Positions 54,061 through 63,972 of a stretch of 64,000 nt of DNA are shown one piece after another. Position 1 is the first letter of the stretch. Each line of letters begins with the position of its first letter. Source of the DNA: Kosakonia arachidis (lineage in GTDB: Bacteria > Pseudomonadota > Gammaproteobacteria > Enterobacterales > Enterobacteriaceae); assembly GCF_900116535.1 (NCBI RefSeq), contig NZ_FPAU01000005.1:1-64000 (forward strand), written 5' to 3'. The notes beneath the pieces are model-generated. The model made no database searches, was not told the DNA's origin, and saw only the letters and a program-made list of their open reading frames with translations. Position numbers and translations under genes: made by a program.

Positions 54061-54375
54061 ATGTTCAGGATTATGTTGTGCTGCTCTGCCGGGATGTCCA
54101 CCAGCTTGTTGGTGAGGAAAATGCTTGAGGCGGCGAAGGAACGGGAGCTGCAAGTGGAGATCGACGCATACGGCGTTGCGGAATTCGACACGCAATTTCC
54201 GCGTTATCAGGTCGTGCTTCTCGGACCGCAGGTTAAGTACATGTTAAATACGCTGTCAGAAAAGGCCGCCGCACACGGCATTCCGGTTCAATCCATCAAT
54301 CCGATGGATTACGGTATGCAACGCGGTAATGAGGTACTGGACTACGCTTTGTCGCTGATTGAAGCGGCGCATTAA
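54061..54375 (+). CDS. PTS EIIB component, lactose/cellobiose family
   Basis: 104 residues. Phosphorylation Cys in the P-loop-like LCCSAGMSTS, Cys8 by alignment (Cys7 is adjacent). Accepts phosphate from EIIA and passes it to the sugar. First gene of a four-enzyme operon followed 12 bp later by EIIC. Confidence 0.92.
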   Translation: MFRIMLCCSAGMSTSLLVRKMLEAAKERELQVEIDAYGVAEFDTQFPRYQVVLLGPQVKYMLNTLSEKAAAHGIPVQSINPMDYGMQRGNEVLDYALSLIEAAH

Positions 54376-54387
54376 AAAGGTGTTCTT

Positions 54388-55716
54388 ATGAGTTCCTTAT
54401 ATCAATCAATGATTACGGTTATTGAGCAATCCATTACGCCGCTGGCCGGTCGTCTTGGACAGCAGAAGTATGTTATCGCCATCCGCGACGGTTTTACCGC
54501 TGCGCTGCCGTTTATGATCATCGGCTCCTTTATGCTGGTGTTTATCTTCCCGCCGTTTTCCGCCGACACCACCGTTGGTTTCGCCCGCGCCTGGCTCGAT
54601 TTCTCGACCGAATACCGCGCGCAACTGATGCTGCCGTTTAATCTCAGCATGGGGGTGATGACGTTTTTTATCTCCGTCGGGATTGGCGCCAGCCTCGGTC
54701 GCCAGTTTAATCTCGATCCGGTGATGACTGGCCTGCTGGCGTTTATGGCGTTCCTGCTGGTTGCTGCGCCGTATGCAGACGGCAAAATCTCCACTCAGTA
54801 TCTCTCCGGTCAGGGCATTTTTACTGCCTTGCTGACCGCCATCTACTCATCGCGCGTTTACGCCTGGCTCAAACAGCACAACATCACCATCCGCCTGCCG
54901 AAAGAGGTCCCGACCGGCGTGGCGCGTTCGTTTGAGATTTTGATTCCGGTGGTGGTGATCATTGGTACGCTGCACCCGCTGAACCTGTTTATCGAAGCAC
55001 AAACCGGAATGATCCTGCCGCAGGCGATTATGCACCTGCTGGAGCCGCTGGTTTCCGCCTCTGATTCCCTGCCCGCCATTCTGCTCTCCGTGCTGCTGTG
55101 CCAAATCTTCTGGTTCGCCGGTATTCACGGTTCGCTGATTGTCACTGGCATCATGAACCCGTTCTGGATGGCCAACCTCTCCGCCAACCAGGCTGCGCTG
55201 GCGGCAGGTGCTGCGCTGCCGCACGTCTATCTGCAAGGCTTCTGGGATCACTACCTGCTGATTGGCGGCGTGGGTTCGACCTTACCGCTGGCGTTCCTGC
55301 TGCTGCGTAGCCGCGTCGCGCATCTGCGTACCATTGGCAAAATGGGGGTTGTGCCAAGCTTCTTTAACATCAACGAACCGATTCTTTTCGGTGCGCCGAT
55401 TATCATGAACCCGATGCTGTTTGTGCCGTTTGTCTGCGTACCGCTGGTTAACGCCGTGCTGGCTTACACGGCGACAAAAATGGGTCTGCTGGCGCAGGTG
55501 GTTTCGCTGACACCGTGGACAACGCCTGCGCCAATCGGTGCCTCATGGGCGGCGAACTGGGCCTTTAGCCCGGTGGTGATGTGCCTGATTTGTATGGTGA
55601 TGTCTGCCCTGATGTATCTGCCGTTCCTGCGGGCGTATGAACACTCGCTGATGAAAGCGGAAGAACAAAAAGCGCAGACCAGCGCACCGATGACGGAAAC
55701 TGTTCGCAGTAACTAA
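54388..55716 (+). CDS. PTS EIIC component, lactose/cellobiose family
   Basis: 442 residues, about ten membrane spans. The substrate-binding region contains the conserved NINEPILFGAPIIMNP, typical of the CelB/ChbC group. Imports and phosphorylates a beta-glucoside such as cellobiose, arbutin or salicin; which one is not determined by sequence. Confidence 0.92.
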   Translation: MSSLYQSMITVIEQSITPLAGRLGQQKYVIAIRDGFTAALPFMIIGSFMLVFIFPPFSADTTVGFARAWLDFSTEYRAQLMLPFNLSMGVMTFFISVGIGASLGRQFNLDPVMTGLLAFMAFLLVAAPYADGKISTQYLSGQGIFTALLTAIYSSRVYAWLKQHNITIRLPKEVPTGVARSFEILIPVVVIIGTLHPLNLFIEAQTGMILPQAIMHLLEPLVSASDSLPAILLSVLLCQIFWFAGIHGSLIVTGIMNPFWMANLSANQAALAAGAALPHVYLQGFWDHYLLIGGVGSTLPLAFLLLRSRVAHLRTIGKMGVVPSFFNINEPILFGAPIIMNPMLFVPFVCVPLVNAVLAYTATKMGLLAQVVSLTPWTTPAPIGASWAANWAFSPVVMCLICMVMSALMYLPFLRAYEHSLMKAEEQKAQTSAPMTETVRSN

Positions 55717-55729
55717 AAAGGAGTCGGTA

Positions 55730-57118
55730 ATGAAATATGTTTTTCCCGCAAACTTCTGGTGGGGCAGTGCGTGCTCGGCACTGCAAACCGAGGGGGAAAG
55801 CCAGCAAGGCGGAAAAAGCGCCACCACCTGGGATACGTGGTTTGCTCGCGAACCGTGGCGTTTTCACCAGCAGATTGGGCCGCAGGAGACCTCGACGTTT
55901 TACCGCCACTGGCGGCAAGATATCGCGCTGTTGAAGCAGCTTAATCACAACAGTTTTCGTACTTCGCTGAGTTGGTCGCGCCTGATCCCGGATGGAACCG
56001 GGGAAGTGAACCCGCAGGCTGTCGCCTGGTACAACGACGTAATCGACGAGCTGCTGGCGCAGGGAATTACGCCGTTTATTACGCTGTTTCACTTCGACAT
56101 GCCGATGGTAATGCAGGAAAAAGGCGGCTGGGAAAGCCGCGAAGTGGTTGAGGCTTTTAGTCGCTACGCGCAAATCTGTTTTGAGCTGTTCGGTGATCGG
56201 GTGCAGCACTGGTTTACCTTTAACGAGCCGATCGTTCCGGTCGAAGGTGGCTATCTGTACGATTTCCATTACCCAAACGTGGTGGATTTCAAACGCGCGG
56301 CGACGGTGGCGTACCACACGGTACTGGCTCATGCCAGCGCAGTCAGAGCGTTTCGCGCCGGACACCACTCCGGCGACATTGGCATTGTGCTGAACCTGAC
56401 TCCGTCTTATCCGCGCTCGCAACATCCTGCGGATGTGAAAGCGGCACACCACGCAGATTTGCTATTTAACCGCAGTTTTCTCGACCCGGTACTGCGTGGC
56501 GAGTATCCCGCTGACCTGGTGGCGCTGCTCAAAGAGTACGATCAGCTCCCCGCCTGCCAGCCGGAAGATATCTCGCTGATTGCAGAAGGGAAAATCGACC
56601 TGCTCGGCATCAACTATTACCAGCCGCGGCGGGTAAAGTGCCGGGACAGCGCGGTTAATCCCGATGCGCCATTTATGCCGGAGTGGTTGTTTGATTATTA
56701 CGAAATGCCAGGCCGTAAAATGAACCCCTATCGCGGATGGGAAATTTACGAGCCAGGTATTTACGATATTCTCACCAACCTGCGTCTTAATTATGGCAAC
56801 CCACGCTGTTTTATTTCTGAAAACGGTATGGGAGTCGAGAATGAAGAACGCTTTATTGAAAACGGACAAATTAACGATAGTTATCGTATTACCTTTGTTC
56901 GCGATCACCTGAAATGGCTACATAAAGGAATTAGCGAAGGCTGTCATTGTCTTGGTTACCATATGTGGACATTTATTGATAACTGGTCATGGTGTAACGC
57001 ATATAAAAACCGCTACGGTTTTGTGCAATTAGATTTGGCAACTCAGCAACGCACTATTAAGAAAAGTGGAGAGTGGTTTGCCGCCACCGCCGCGCTTAAT
57101 GGTTTTACTCAGGAATAA
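55730..57118 (+). CDS. 6-phospho-beta-glucosidase, GH1 family
   Basis: 462 residues. Acid/base Glu166 in TFNEP, nucleophile Glu364 in ISENGMG. Hydrolyses the phosphorylated disaccharide or aryl glucoside to glucose 6-phosphate. Placed between EIIC and EIIA. Preceded by AAGGAG. TAA overlaps the EIIA ATG by one base. Confidence 0.93.
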   Translation: MKYVFPANFWWGSACSALQTEGESQQGGKSATTWDTWFAREPWRFHQQIGPQETSTFYRHWRQDIALLKQLNHNSFRTSLSWSRLIPDGTGEVNPQAVAWYNDVIDELLAQGITPFITLFHFDMPMVMQEKGGWESREVVEAFSRYAQICFELFGDRVQHWFTFNEPIVPVEGGYLYDFHYPNVVDFKRAATVAYHTVLAHASAVRAFRAGHHSGDIGIVLNLTPSYPRSQHPADVKAAHHADLLFNRSFLDPVLRGEYPADLVALLKEYDQLPACQPEDISLIAEGKIDLLGINYYQPRRVKCRDSAVNPDAPFMPEWLFDYYEMPGRKMNPYRGWEIYEPGIYDILTNLRLNYGNPRCFISENGMGVENEERFIENGQINDSYRITFVRDHLKWLHKGISEGCHCLGYHMWTFIDNWSWCNAYKNRYGFVQLDLATQQRTIKKSGEWFAATAALNGFTQE

Positions 57119-57435
57119 TGATTATGGTCGCACTTGAAGAAGCGGTAATGGAAATTATCGTCAATGCCGGACAGTCGCGCAGCCTGTGTTTTGAGGCGCT
57201 GCGATCGGCCAGGGAGGGCAATATTGAAGAAGCCCGCAGCCTGCTGCGCGAGGCCGATGGTTATTCACGCCAGGCGCACAAAATGCAGACACAATTGATT
57301 GAGCAGGATGCCGGTGAAGCCCGTCAGCCAATGACGTTAATTATGGTGCATGCCCAGGATCACTTAATGACGTCGTTACTGGCCCGCGAATTATCTGAAG
57401 AAATAATTCAACTGCATTCATTATATCGACAGTAA
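57118..57435 (+). CDS. PTS EIIA component, lactose/cellobiose family
   Basis: 105 residues, three-helix bundle; phosphoryl-carrying His78 in MVHAQDHLMT, numbered from the first ATG. A second in-frame ATG (57124) is equally plausible. Receives phosphate from HPr and gives it to EIIB. Confidence 0.9.
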   Translation: MIMVALEEAVMEIIVNAGQSRSLCFEALRSAREGNIEEARSLLREADGYSRQAHKMQTQLIEQDAGEARQPMTLIMVHAQDHLMTSLLARELSEEIIQLHSLYRQ

Positions 57436-57580
57436 TAAATGGAGAATTGATTACGGTAAATCTTAATTAATCTGTGCCCGACTCTACAAATAAATATTAG
57501 TTTTTGGTGATGGCAATATTTTTACCCTGCCAGCGCAGGGTAACTATTGTCTGCGAATAACTTACAAAATTGAGATAACC

Positions 57581-58960
57581 ATGAGAATAAATAAAATACT
57601 TCCAGTGGCGCTGGCGGTTGCAGCCACCGTTTGCTCTGGGTCCGTCTTCGCACAAGAATTTACGCAAGAGCAAATCGATGCCATTGTCGCCAAAGCGGTC
57701 GATAAAGCGCTGGCGGAACGGCAGGCTAAAATGGATGCCGCCATCAATAAAAAAGCGGATGTGATTGTTGAACCACAAACTACCGCTCAGGAGCCGGATA
57801 AAGCTATTCCTTACGGCCTGAAATTCAGCGGTTATGCCCGCTACGGCGCGCACTTCCAGTCTGGCGATCAGAAATATGTTGGCGTCGATGGTTCTTATAA
57901 TGGCGCCTCCGCCATTGGCCGTCTGGGTAATGAAGGCAACGGCGGTGAATTCCAGCTTTCGAAGGCGTTTAAAGGCGACAACGGCGCAATCTGGGACGTT
58001 AACGTCATGTTCGATCACTGGGGTGACGAAGTTAACCTGAAAAAAGCCTATGCCGGGGTAACCAACCTGCTGGCCTCGAATCCGAATGCTTACTTCTGGG
58101 CGGGCCGCGACTTCCACCAGCGTCCGCAGCAGGGTATCAACGACTACTTCTGGATGAACCATGATGGCCAGGGCGCCGGGGTGAAAAACTTCGATATTGG
58201 CGGCGTGCAGTTTGACGTGGCCGCTGTGGCCGCCGTGGAATCCTGTAGCCCGGCAGTACTGGAGGATGAAGCCAACCCGTCACGCATCACCTGTACGGGC
58301 GGTTCGAACGTTGGTGATAAGGGTAACTATGCCGTCACCTCGAAAATTCACGGCATGAAGGTCGGCCCACTCGATCTGGAGATCTATGCCAACTACGGTT
58401 TTGACTCCAAAGCGATCGAAAGCGAAGACCGACAGCGCGCCTGGCAGGGCGGCGTGGTACTTAGCCACACCAATGACCACGGCGTGAACAAAGTGATCGC
58501 CCGTTATTCCGATAACGCGGACAACAGCGTATTCAACAAAACTGATGATCTGACGGCGATTTACGCCAGCTTCGAAGGCAACTACAAATTCAGCCAGCAA
58601 ACCCAGGTGGAATACCTGCTGGCCTTCCACGATTACGATAACAGCACCAACAAAGCGGATAACCGCCGCAACTATGGTGCAATTATTCGCCCGATGCACT
58701 GGTGGAACGATGTCCATTCAACCTGGCTGGAAGCCGGTTATCAGCGCGTTGATTATGACAAGGGCGGCGATAACCACGGCTGGAAACTGACGCTGTCGCA
58801 GAACATCTCGATTGCGATGGGGCCGGAATTCCGCCCGATGCTGCGCTTCTACGTGACCGGCGGTGAAGTCGATAACAAACGTACCGCGCGAGTCAATGGC
58901 ACCGACGACAGTACACTCGATTCGTTTAACGTCGGCGCGATGTGGGAAGCCTGGTTCTGA
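57581..58960 (+). CDS. LamB/BglH-type carbohydrate porin
   Basis: 459 residues. Signal peptide ending GSVFA, then a charged coiled-coil-like segment (about 25-60: AQEFTQEQIDAIVAKAVDKA), then a beta-barrel with alternating aromatic strands ending GAMWEAWF with a C-terminal Phe, the outer-membrane signal. Closest known type is E. coli BglH/ChiP-LamB. Lies 145 bp after EIIA, most likely the last gene of the operon; allows larger beta-glucosides into the periplasm. Confidence 0.9.
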   Translation: MRINKILPVALAVAATVCSGSVFAQEFTQEQIDAIVAKAVDKALAERQAKMDAAINKKADVIVEPQTTAQEPDKAIPYGLKFSGYARYGAHFQSGDQKYVGVDGSYNGASAIGRLGNEGNGGEFQLSKAFKGDNGAIWDVNVMFDHWGDEVNLKKAYAGVTNLLASNPNAYFWAGRDFHQRPQQGINDYFWMNHDGQGAGVKNFDIGGVQFDVAAVAAVESCSPAVLEDEANPSRITCTGGSNVGDKGNYAVTSKIHGMKVGPLDLEIYANYGFDSKAIESEDRQRAWQGGVVLSHTNDHGVNKVIARYSDNADNSVFNKTDDLTAIYASFEGNYKFSQQTQVEYLLAFHDYDNSTNKADNRRNYGAIIRPMHWWNDVHSTWLEAGYQRVDYDKGGDNHGWKLTLSQNISIAMGPEFRPMLRFYVTGGEVDNKRTARVNGTDDSTLDSFNVGAMWEAWF

Positions 58961-58965
58961 TGTAA

Positions 58966-58999
58966 AACCGGAGGCGGTCACCCTCAGCCGCCTCCGGTT
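58966..58999. terminator. Strong hairpin after the porin gene
   Basis: Perfect 12-bp stem AACCGGAGGCGG / CCGCCTCCGGTT with a 10-base loop, 5 bases after the stop. No T-run on the plus strand, so it may act as a transcript stabiliser or a weak terminator. Confidence 0.75.
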
Positions 59000-59069
59000 A
59001 ATCTCTGTACATGTGTTATGATGCGCACCTTATCAATAAGCAATTAGCATGACAGAGTTGGGTTAAAAG

Positions 59070-59984
59070 ATGGGTTCCACAAAACAAGGGATGCTTTATG
59101 TACTGGCCGCCGCGGTGTTATGGGGCAGTTCCGGGGTTTGCGCGCAGTACATCATGGAGAAAAGCCATATCCCGTCACCGTGGTTAACCATGACGCGCCT
59201 GCTGTTTACCGGCATCATTTTGCTTACGCTCTCTTTTGTGCACGGCGATAAAATTTTCGCCATCCTGAAAAAACGTAAAGACGCCATCAGCCTGCTGATC
59301 TTCTCACTGGTTGGCGCGCTGACCGTGCAACTGACCTTTTTGCTGACCATCGAAAAGTCCAACGCGGCTACCGCCACAGTGCTGCAATTTTTGTCGCCGA
59401 CCATTATCGTGACGTGGCTGGCTCTGGTGCGTAAAGCACGCCCCACCCCGCCGGTTGTTGCGGCGATTTTCACCTCGCTGACGGGCACTTTCCTGCTGGT
59501 GACGCACGGTAACCTGACGTCGCTGTCTATCTCTCCCCAGGCGCTGCTGTGGGGGATCGCTTCGGCGTTTTCCGCCGCGTTCTACACCACTTATCCCTCA
59601 GCGTTGATCGCCCGGTATGGCACGCTGCCGATTGTCGGCTGGAGTATGTTGCTGGCGGGGTTGATGCTGACGCCGTTTTTTGGCGGGCAGGGGGAAAGTG
59701 TGGCGGTGGATGGACACCTGCTGATGGCGTTCTTCTATCTGGTGGTGATCGGAACGGCACTCACCTTTAGTCTCTACCTGAAAGGCGCGCAGATGATTGG
59801 CGGCTCGAAGGCCAGCATTCTGAGCTGCGCTGAACCGCTGAGCAGTGCACTACTCTCGGTGGTGCTGCTCGGCGTTGCTTTCTCATTGCCGGACTGGCTT
59901 GGCACGCTGCTCATTGTCTCGTCGGTACTGCTGATCGCCTGGGATTCGCGCCGCAAAATGCGGCTCGCCAGCGCTTCTGCATAA
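59070..59984 (+). CDS. yicL: EamA/DMT-family transporter YicL
   Basis: 304 residues, ten hydrophobic segments in two EamA repeats. The opening [30 protein letters not shown] matches E. coli YicL. Substrate unknown. Confidence 0.93.
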   Translation: MGSTKQGMLYVLAAAVLWGSSGVCAQYIMEKSHIPSPWLTMTRLLFTGIILLTLSFVHGDKIFAILKKRKDAISLLIFSLVGALTVQLTFLLTIEKSNAATATVLQFLSPTIIVTWLALVRKARPTPPVVAAIFTSLTGTFLLVTHGNLTSLSISPQALLWGIASAFSAAFYTTYPSALIARYGTLPIVGWSMLLAGLMLTPFFGGQGESVAVDGHLLMAFFYLVVIGTALTFSLYLKGAQMIGGSKASILSCAEPLSSALLSVVLLGVAFSLPDWLGTLLIVSSVLLIAWDSRRKMRLASASA

Positions 59985-59991
59985 CGTTACC

Positions 59992-60080
59992 CGATGGCGG
60001 CTACGCTTATTGAGCCTACGCGTTGTGCAATATGCGAGCGTTCATGGCCGGGTAAACACAGCGCCACCCGGCGAATGACG
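59992..60080. repeat. Two REP-like palindromes between yicL and nepI
   Basis: CCCGATGGCGGCTACGC with its downstream GCGTTG-like pairing, and GGCCGGGTAAACACAGCGCC..ACCCGGCG, are typical REP units and separate two convergent genes. Confidence 0.6.
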
Positions 60081-60084
60081 GCGT

Positions 60085-61269
60085 TTACGCTTTCACTTTT
60101 ACTTTTGTTGCCACCAGTAGCGCCGTTAGCAGCATCAGGGTGCCAGAGAGCAGCAGCGGCGACAGCAACCCATAATGGTCCAGCGCAAAACCGCCAATCG
60201 CCGCGCCGCAGGTGTTGGCAAGCTGAATCACCGCTACCTGAATGGAACCGGCTTTTTCCGCCTGATCGGCAAGGGTGCGGGTGATCCAGGTTGACCAGCC
60301 CACCGGCACCAGCGCAAAACCCAGCCCCCAGGTGATGGCGATCCCTGCGGCAACGATTTTATCGCTGCCCCACAAAATCAACACCAGCGCGCTAACAGCC
60401 AGTGTCAGCGGTGCAAGGGTGAGCGCCATTTTGACCGAACGCTTCATCACCGCGGAAGAGAAGGACGTCCCGACAAAGCTGGCAATACCAAAGCTCAGCA
60501 GCACCAGCGTTAAGCCATCGACGCTAAAGCCGGCCAAATTCATATATACCGGGCGAATATAGGTAAAAAACGAGAACTGCCCAGCGAAGACCATAAAGAT
60601 GGCGATCATGCCTGCCAGCACACCAGGGCGTCTCAGCAGGCCAAACATGTTCTCGTGATGTTCGGTTTTGCCCGGCAGCGACGGCAGCGCTCGCCACACC
60701 CAGAGAATGCAGACCGCACCCATCAGTGCCGCGCCGTTAAAGACATTACGCCAGCCGATAATGCCGCCGAGGAAACTGCCCAGCGGCGCGGCGATCACTA
60801 ACGCAATCGACACCGCGCCAAAAATCACCGACAACGCTTTCGGCACTGTACGCATCGGCACCAGACGTATGGTCAGCGAAGCCGACATCGCCCAGAAACC
60901 GCCGAGTGCCAGCCCCAGACAAGCGCGCCCAGCCAGCAGCAGCGTAAAGTTATTGGCAAAGGAGACCAGTAGGCAGGAGAGGGTCAGCAGCACGGCAAAG
61001 GCGATCACCACATAGCGCCTGTCGGCGGCGCGGATCACCGTGGTAATAAACAGGCTGGCGAACATGGCCACGAACGCGGTTACTGTGACGGTTTGCCCGG
61101 CGACGCCTTCGGAAACACCTAAATCCAGCGCCATTGGCGTCAGCAGACTCACCGGTAAAAACTCTACGGTGATCAGACAGGCAACGCAAAAAGCCACCGC
61201 GAAAACGGCTGACCAGTTAGGACGGGTTACCGCGTCCACCGGAGATTGCGCCACCGTTTGCTCACTCAT
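60085..61269 (-). CDS. nepI: Purine ribonucleoside efflux transporter NepI
   Basis: 394 residues, an MFS exporter (twelve spans). [19 protein letters not shown] and [16 protein letters not shown] match E. coli NepI (YicM). It lies between yicL and yicN as in E. coli. Confidence 0.95.
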   Translation of the reverse strand: MSEQTVAQSPVDAVTRPNWSAVFAVAFCVACLITVEFLPVSLLTPMALDLGVSEGVAGQTVTVTAFVAMFASLFITTVIRAADRRYVVIAFAVLLTLSCLLVSFANNFTLLLAGRACLGLALGGFWAMSASLTIRLVPMRTVPKALSVIFGAVSIALVIAAPLGSFLGGIIGWRNVFNGAALMGAVCILWVWRALPSLPGKTEHHENMFGLLRRPGVLAGMIAIFMVFAGQFSFFTYIRPVYMNLAGFSVDGLTLVLLSFGIASFVGTSFSSAVMKRSVKMALTLAPLTLAVSALVLILWGSDKIVAAGIAITWGLGFALVPVGWSTWITRTLADQAEKAGSIQVAVIQLANTCGAAIGGFALDHYGLLSPLLLSGTLMLLTALLVATKVKVKA

Positions 61270-61369
61270 TTACCACCTGCTTAGTTATTCGTCGTGAAGG
61301 TCGCGCAGTGTAACATTCATCATCTGTGACGCAATTAACAATTCGGCAACTCATTTTATGAGGGGCAGA

Positions 61370-61822
61370 TCAGTGCAGCCAGTGGACGCCCCCTTGAGGG
61401 ATAAACTGGGCGTTATAACGTAACTGGAAGTTGTTCAGTTCGAGGGCATCTGGCTCCAGTTCGCGTAAAAAACCGAGTGCCAGGCGCACCTGCGCATCAG
61501 TTATCGGTGCGGCAAGTCGCGCTTTTTGCATCAGCCGGTGCCAGTATTGCAGGTTCTGCTCACTGCCATCGACGATGGAAACCTGCCAGATCAGTAGCAC
61601 CTGCGCCGCATTTTGCAGATGTGCTTCATCCGGGCGCGCCAGGTAACTTAAGTACTCATTGCCCGCCGTTTTGCCCATCTGATCCATCATCGATTCCACC
61701 GGAACAGGTTGAATGTTAAGCCGGTCAGTGAGACGGCGGATCGCCCGCCGGGAATCAGAGGTTAACACTCTGAAGCCAATCACAAAAACAACCACCAGCG
61801 TTGCCAACATCAACCAAATCAT
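61370..61822 (-). CDS. yicN: DUF1198 protein YicN
   Basis: 150 residues from the ATG at 61822, the E. coli length; GGGAG is the ribosome site. One N-terminal membrane helix (MIWLMLATLVVVFVIGFRVL) followed by a soluble domain ending GGVHWLH. The frame is open further upstream but without homology. Function unknown. Confidence 0.93.
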   Translation of the reverse strand: MIWLMLATLVVVFVIGFRVLTSDSRRAIRRLTDRLNIQPVPVESMMDQMGKTAGNEYLSYLARPDEAHLQNAAQVLLIWQVSIVDGSEQNLQYWHRLMQKARLAAPITDAQVRLALGFLRELEPDALELNNFQLRYNAQFIPQGGVHWLH

Positions 61823-61896
61823 ACTTGCTCCCGGTGCGTAAAAGAGGCTTATCATACGGGGAAATTCCCCCTGACGCACAGCCGTAAAGACAGCCG

Positions 61897-61922
61897 TAAG
61901 CCGACAGCTAACTATCGGCTTA
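61897..61922 (-). terminator. Terminator-like hairpin after ilvN
   Basis: TAAGCCGA / TCGGCTTA (stem of 8-9 bp with an 8-10-base loop) lies 26 bases downstream of the ilvN stop on the minus strand. Confidence 0.65.
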
Positions 61923-61948
61923 CCGGGCGCTTCGCATAGATAGCGCAC

Positions 61949-62233
61949 TTATTCGAAGAACTGTCCCAGTTTGTTAAACACGCCCGGATCGCTCTGGTGG
62001 CGGATGATTTGCACCACATCTTCCAGTTTGTCGATCTGGCTTATCATTTGCTCCAGCCGCTGGTCGTTAGCAACCTGTAGCCAGATACGGCTCTGTTCGC
62101 CGTTTTGTAGCGGTAAACAGAGAATACCTTCCACGTTGAACGCTCGCCGCGCAAATAACCCGCAAACATGCGTCATGACGCCCGGATGGTTACGCACGGT
62201 GAGTTCTAGAATGACGTTATCAGTTGTTTGCAT
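61949..62233 (-). CDS. ilvN: Acetolactate synthase I small subunit IlvN
   Basis: 94 residues; E. coli has 96. One ACT regulatory domain ([24 protein letters not shown]) that binds valine and mediates feedback inhibition of IlvB. It begins 3 bp after ilvB. Confidence 0.95.
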   Translation of the reverse strand: MQTTDNVILELTVRNHPGVMTHVCGLFARRAFNVEGILCLPLQNGEQSRIWLQVANDQRLEQMISQIDKLEDVVQIIRHQSDPGVFNKLGQFFE

Positions 62234-62236
62234 GGC

Positions 62237-63925
62237 TTATTCCCCCACCATTTCGGTATTTGCCGCACCCGGCGGCACCATCGGATAAACTTTCTCTTGC
62301 GGGTCGATACGGACATGGATCAATGCCGGGCCAGGGCGAGAGATGATCCCCAGCAACGCGGCCTGCGGATCGGCGACGGCGTTTAAATCACACGTTTGCA
62401 GGCCGAAACCTGCGGCAATCTGCATAAAATTAATCATCCCAGGATAGGTTGCCGCAAACACGCCAGATTTATAGAACAGGCTCTGCTGCTGGTGAACCAG
62501 CCCCAACGCTTCGTTGTTCATTAACACGATCTTCACATCGAGGTTATTCTCTGCGGCCGTGGCCATTTCCTGAATATTCATCATCAGGCTGCCGTCGCCA
62601 GAGAAGCAGATAACTTTGCGATCCGGGTTCGCCAGCGCAGCGCCAATAGCAGCAGGGAGCCCAAACCCCATGGTGCCCAGACCGCCGGAAGTCAGCCACT
62701 GACGCGGACGATTAAGCGGGTAGGCCTGCGCCGTCCACATCTGATGCTGGCCCACATCGGTTGTAATAATGGCGTTATCGTCTACGCAAGCTGCAACGGC
62801 GTTGATTAGACCGTAGTGGCTCAGCGGATCACCGCCCTGCGGAATGGCACCCGGAAATTCGTGTTGCAGTTGCTCAACCGTGTTACGCCAGGTGTGGCGG
62901 GAGTGCGCCTCAATGTACGGGAGCATCGCGTCAAGCACCTCGCCGACATCACCCTGGATCGCCACATGCGCCTGCTTCACTTTGCCAAGCTCCGCGCGGT
63001 CGATATCAACATGGATAATTTTGGCATTCGGGCAGAACTGCTCTGTTTTCCCAATTGCCCGGTCATCAAAACGCGCCCCCAGCACCACCAGTAAATCCGC
63101 TTCTTGCAGGATAAAGTTGGTGCTGCGTGCGCCGTGCATCCCCAGCATGCCCAGCGACAGCGGGTGTTGCTTCGGCAGCATGCCGAGCGCCATCAGCGTC
63201 ATGGTGGTCGGCAGATTGGCTTTCTCCGCCAGATGACGAATCTGCTGCGGCGCATTGATTACTCCACCGCCGAGATAAAGCACCGGGCGCTGTGCGGCAT
63301 TGATCATCTCCGCGGCTTCGCGCACCGCCTGCGCATTCCAGGCCGGGGCTGGGGTTTTGTAGCCAGGTTCCGGCAGTTCGCTCAGGGTGATTTCTGCCGT
63401 CTGCACATCTTTAGGAATATCTATCCACACCGGGCCAGGGCGGCCAGACTGTGCAATGCGAAACGCATCGCAGATCACCTGCGGCAGTTCGGCGATGTCA
63501 CGCACCAGGTAGTTGTGTTTTGTGATGGGGATAGAGATGCCGTAAGTGTCTACTTCCTGGAACGCATCGGTACCGATCATCGAGGCGGGTACTTGGCCGG
63601 TAATGCAAACCAGCGGGATGGAGTCGAGACGCGCATCGGCGATGGCGGTCACCAGGTTGGTCGCACCCGGCCCGCTACAGGCCAGACAGACCGCCGGCAG
63701 GCCTTGTGTACGCGCCATACCCTGCGCAATAAAACCTGCGCCCTGCTCGTGGCGCGCCAGCACATGGCGAATCTGTTTGCTCTGGCTGAGCGCGTCGTAC
63801 AGTGGCAGAACCGTACCGCCAGGAATACCGGTTACCGTGGTGATGCCCTGTCGTTCCAGTAAATGAACAATCAGTTGCGCGCCAGTGTAGCGCGTGGGTT
63901 GTGATGTGCTGCCCGAACTTGCCAT
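62237..63925 (-). CDS. ilvB: Acetolactate synthase I catalytic subunit IlvB
   Basis: 562 residues, the E. coli length. ThDP-dependent: conserved Glu in ARHEQGAGF, FAD-region RFDDRAIGK and the ThDP/Mg motif GDGSLMMNIQEMATAAENNLDVKIVLMNN. Condenses pyruvate (or pyruvate and 2-ketobutyrate) in branched-chain amino-acid synthesis. A leader attenuator lies upstream at 63973-64000. Confidence 0.97.
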   Translation of the reverse strand: MASSGSTSQPTRYTGAQLIVHLLERQGITTVTGIPGGTVLPLYDALSQSKQIRHVLARHEQGAGFIAQGMARTQGLPAVCLACSGPGATNLVTAIADARLDSIPLVCITGQVPASMIGTDAFQEVDTYGISIPITKHNYLVRDIAELPQVICDAFRIAQSGRPGPVWIDIPKDVQTAEITLSELPEPGYKTPAPAWNAQAVREAAEMINAAQRPVLYLGGGVINAPQQIRHLAEKANLPTTMTLMALGMLPKQHPLSLGMLGMHGARSTNFILQEADLLVVLGARFDDRAIGKTEQFCPNAKIIHVDIDRAELGKVKQAHVAIQGDVGEVLDAMLPYIEAHSRHTWRNTVEQLQHEFPGAIPQGGDPLSHYGLINAVAACVDDNAIITTDVGQHQMWTAQAYPLNRPRQWLTSGGLGTMGFGLPAAIGAALANPDRKVICFSGDGSLMMNIQEMATAAENNLDVKIVLMNNEALGLVHQQQSLFYKSGVFAATYPGMINFMQIAAGFGLQTCDLNAVADPQAALLGIISRPGPALIHVRIDPQEKVYPMVPPGAANTEMVGE

Positions 63926-63972
63926 GCTCCAGTCCTTTTCTTCTGAGCCAGCTTTCCGGAGGGCGTTAAACG

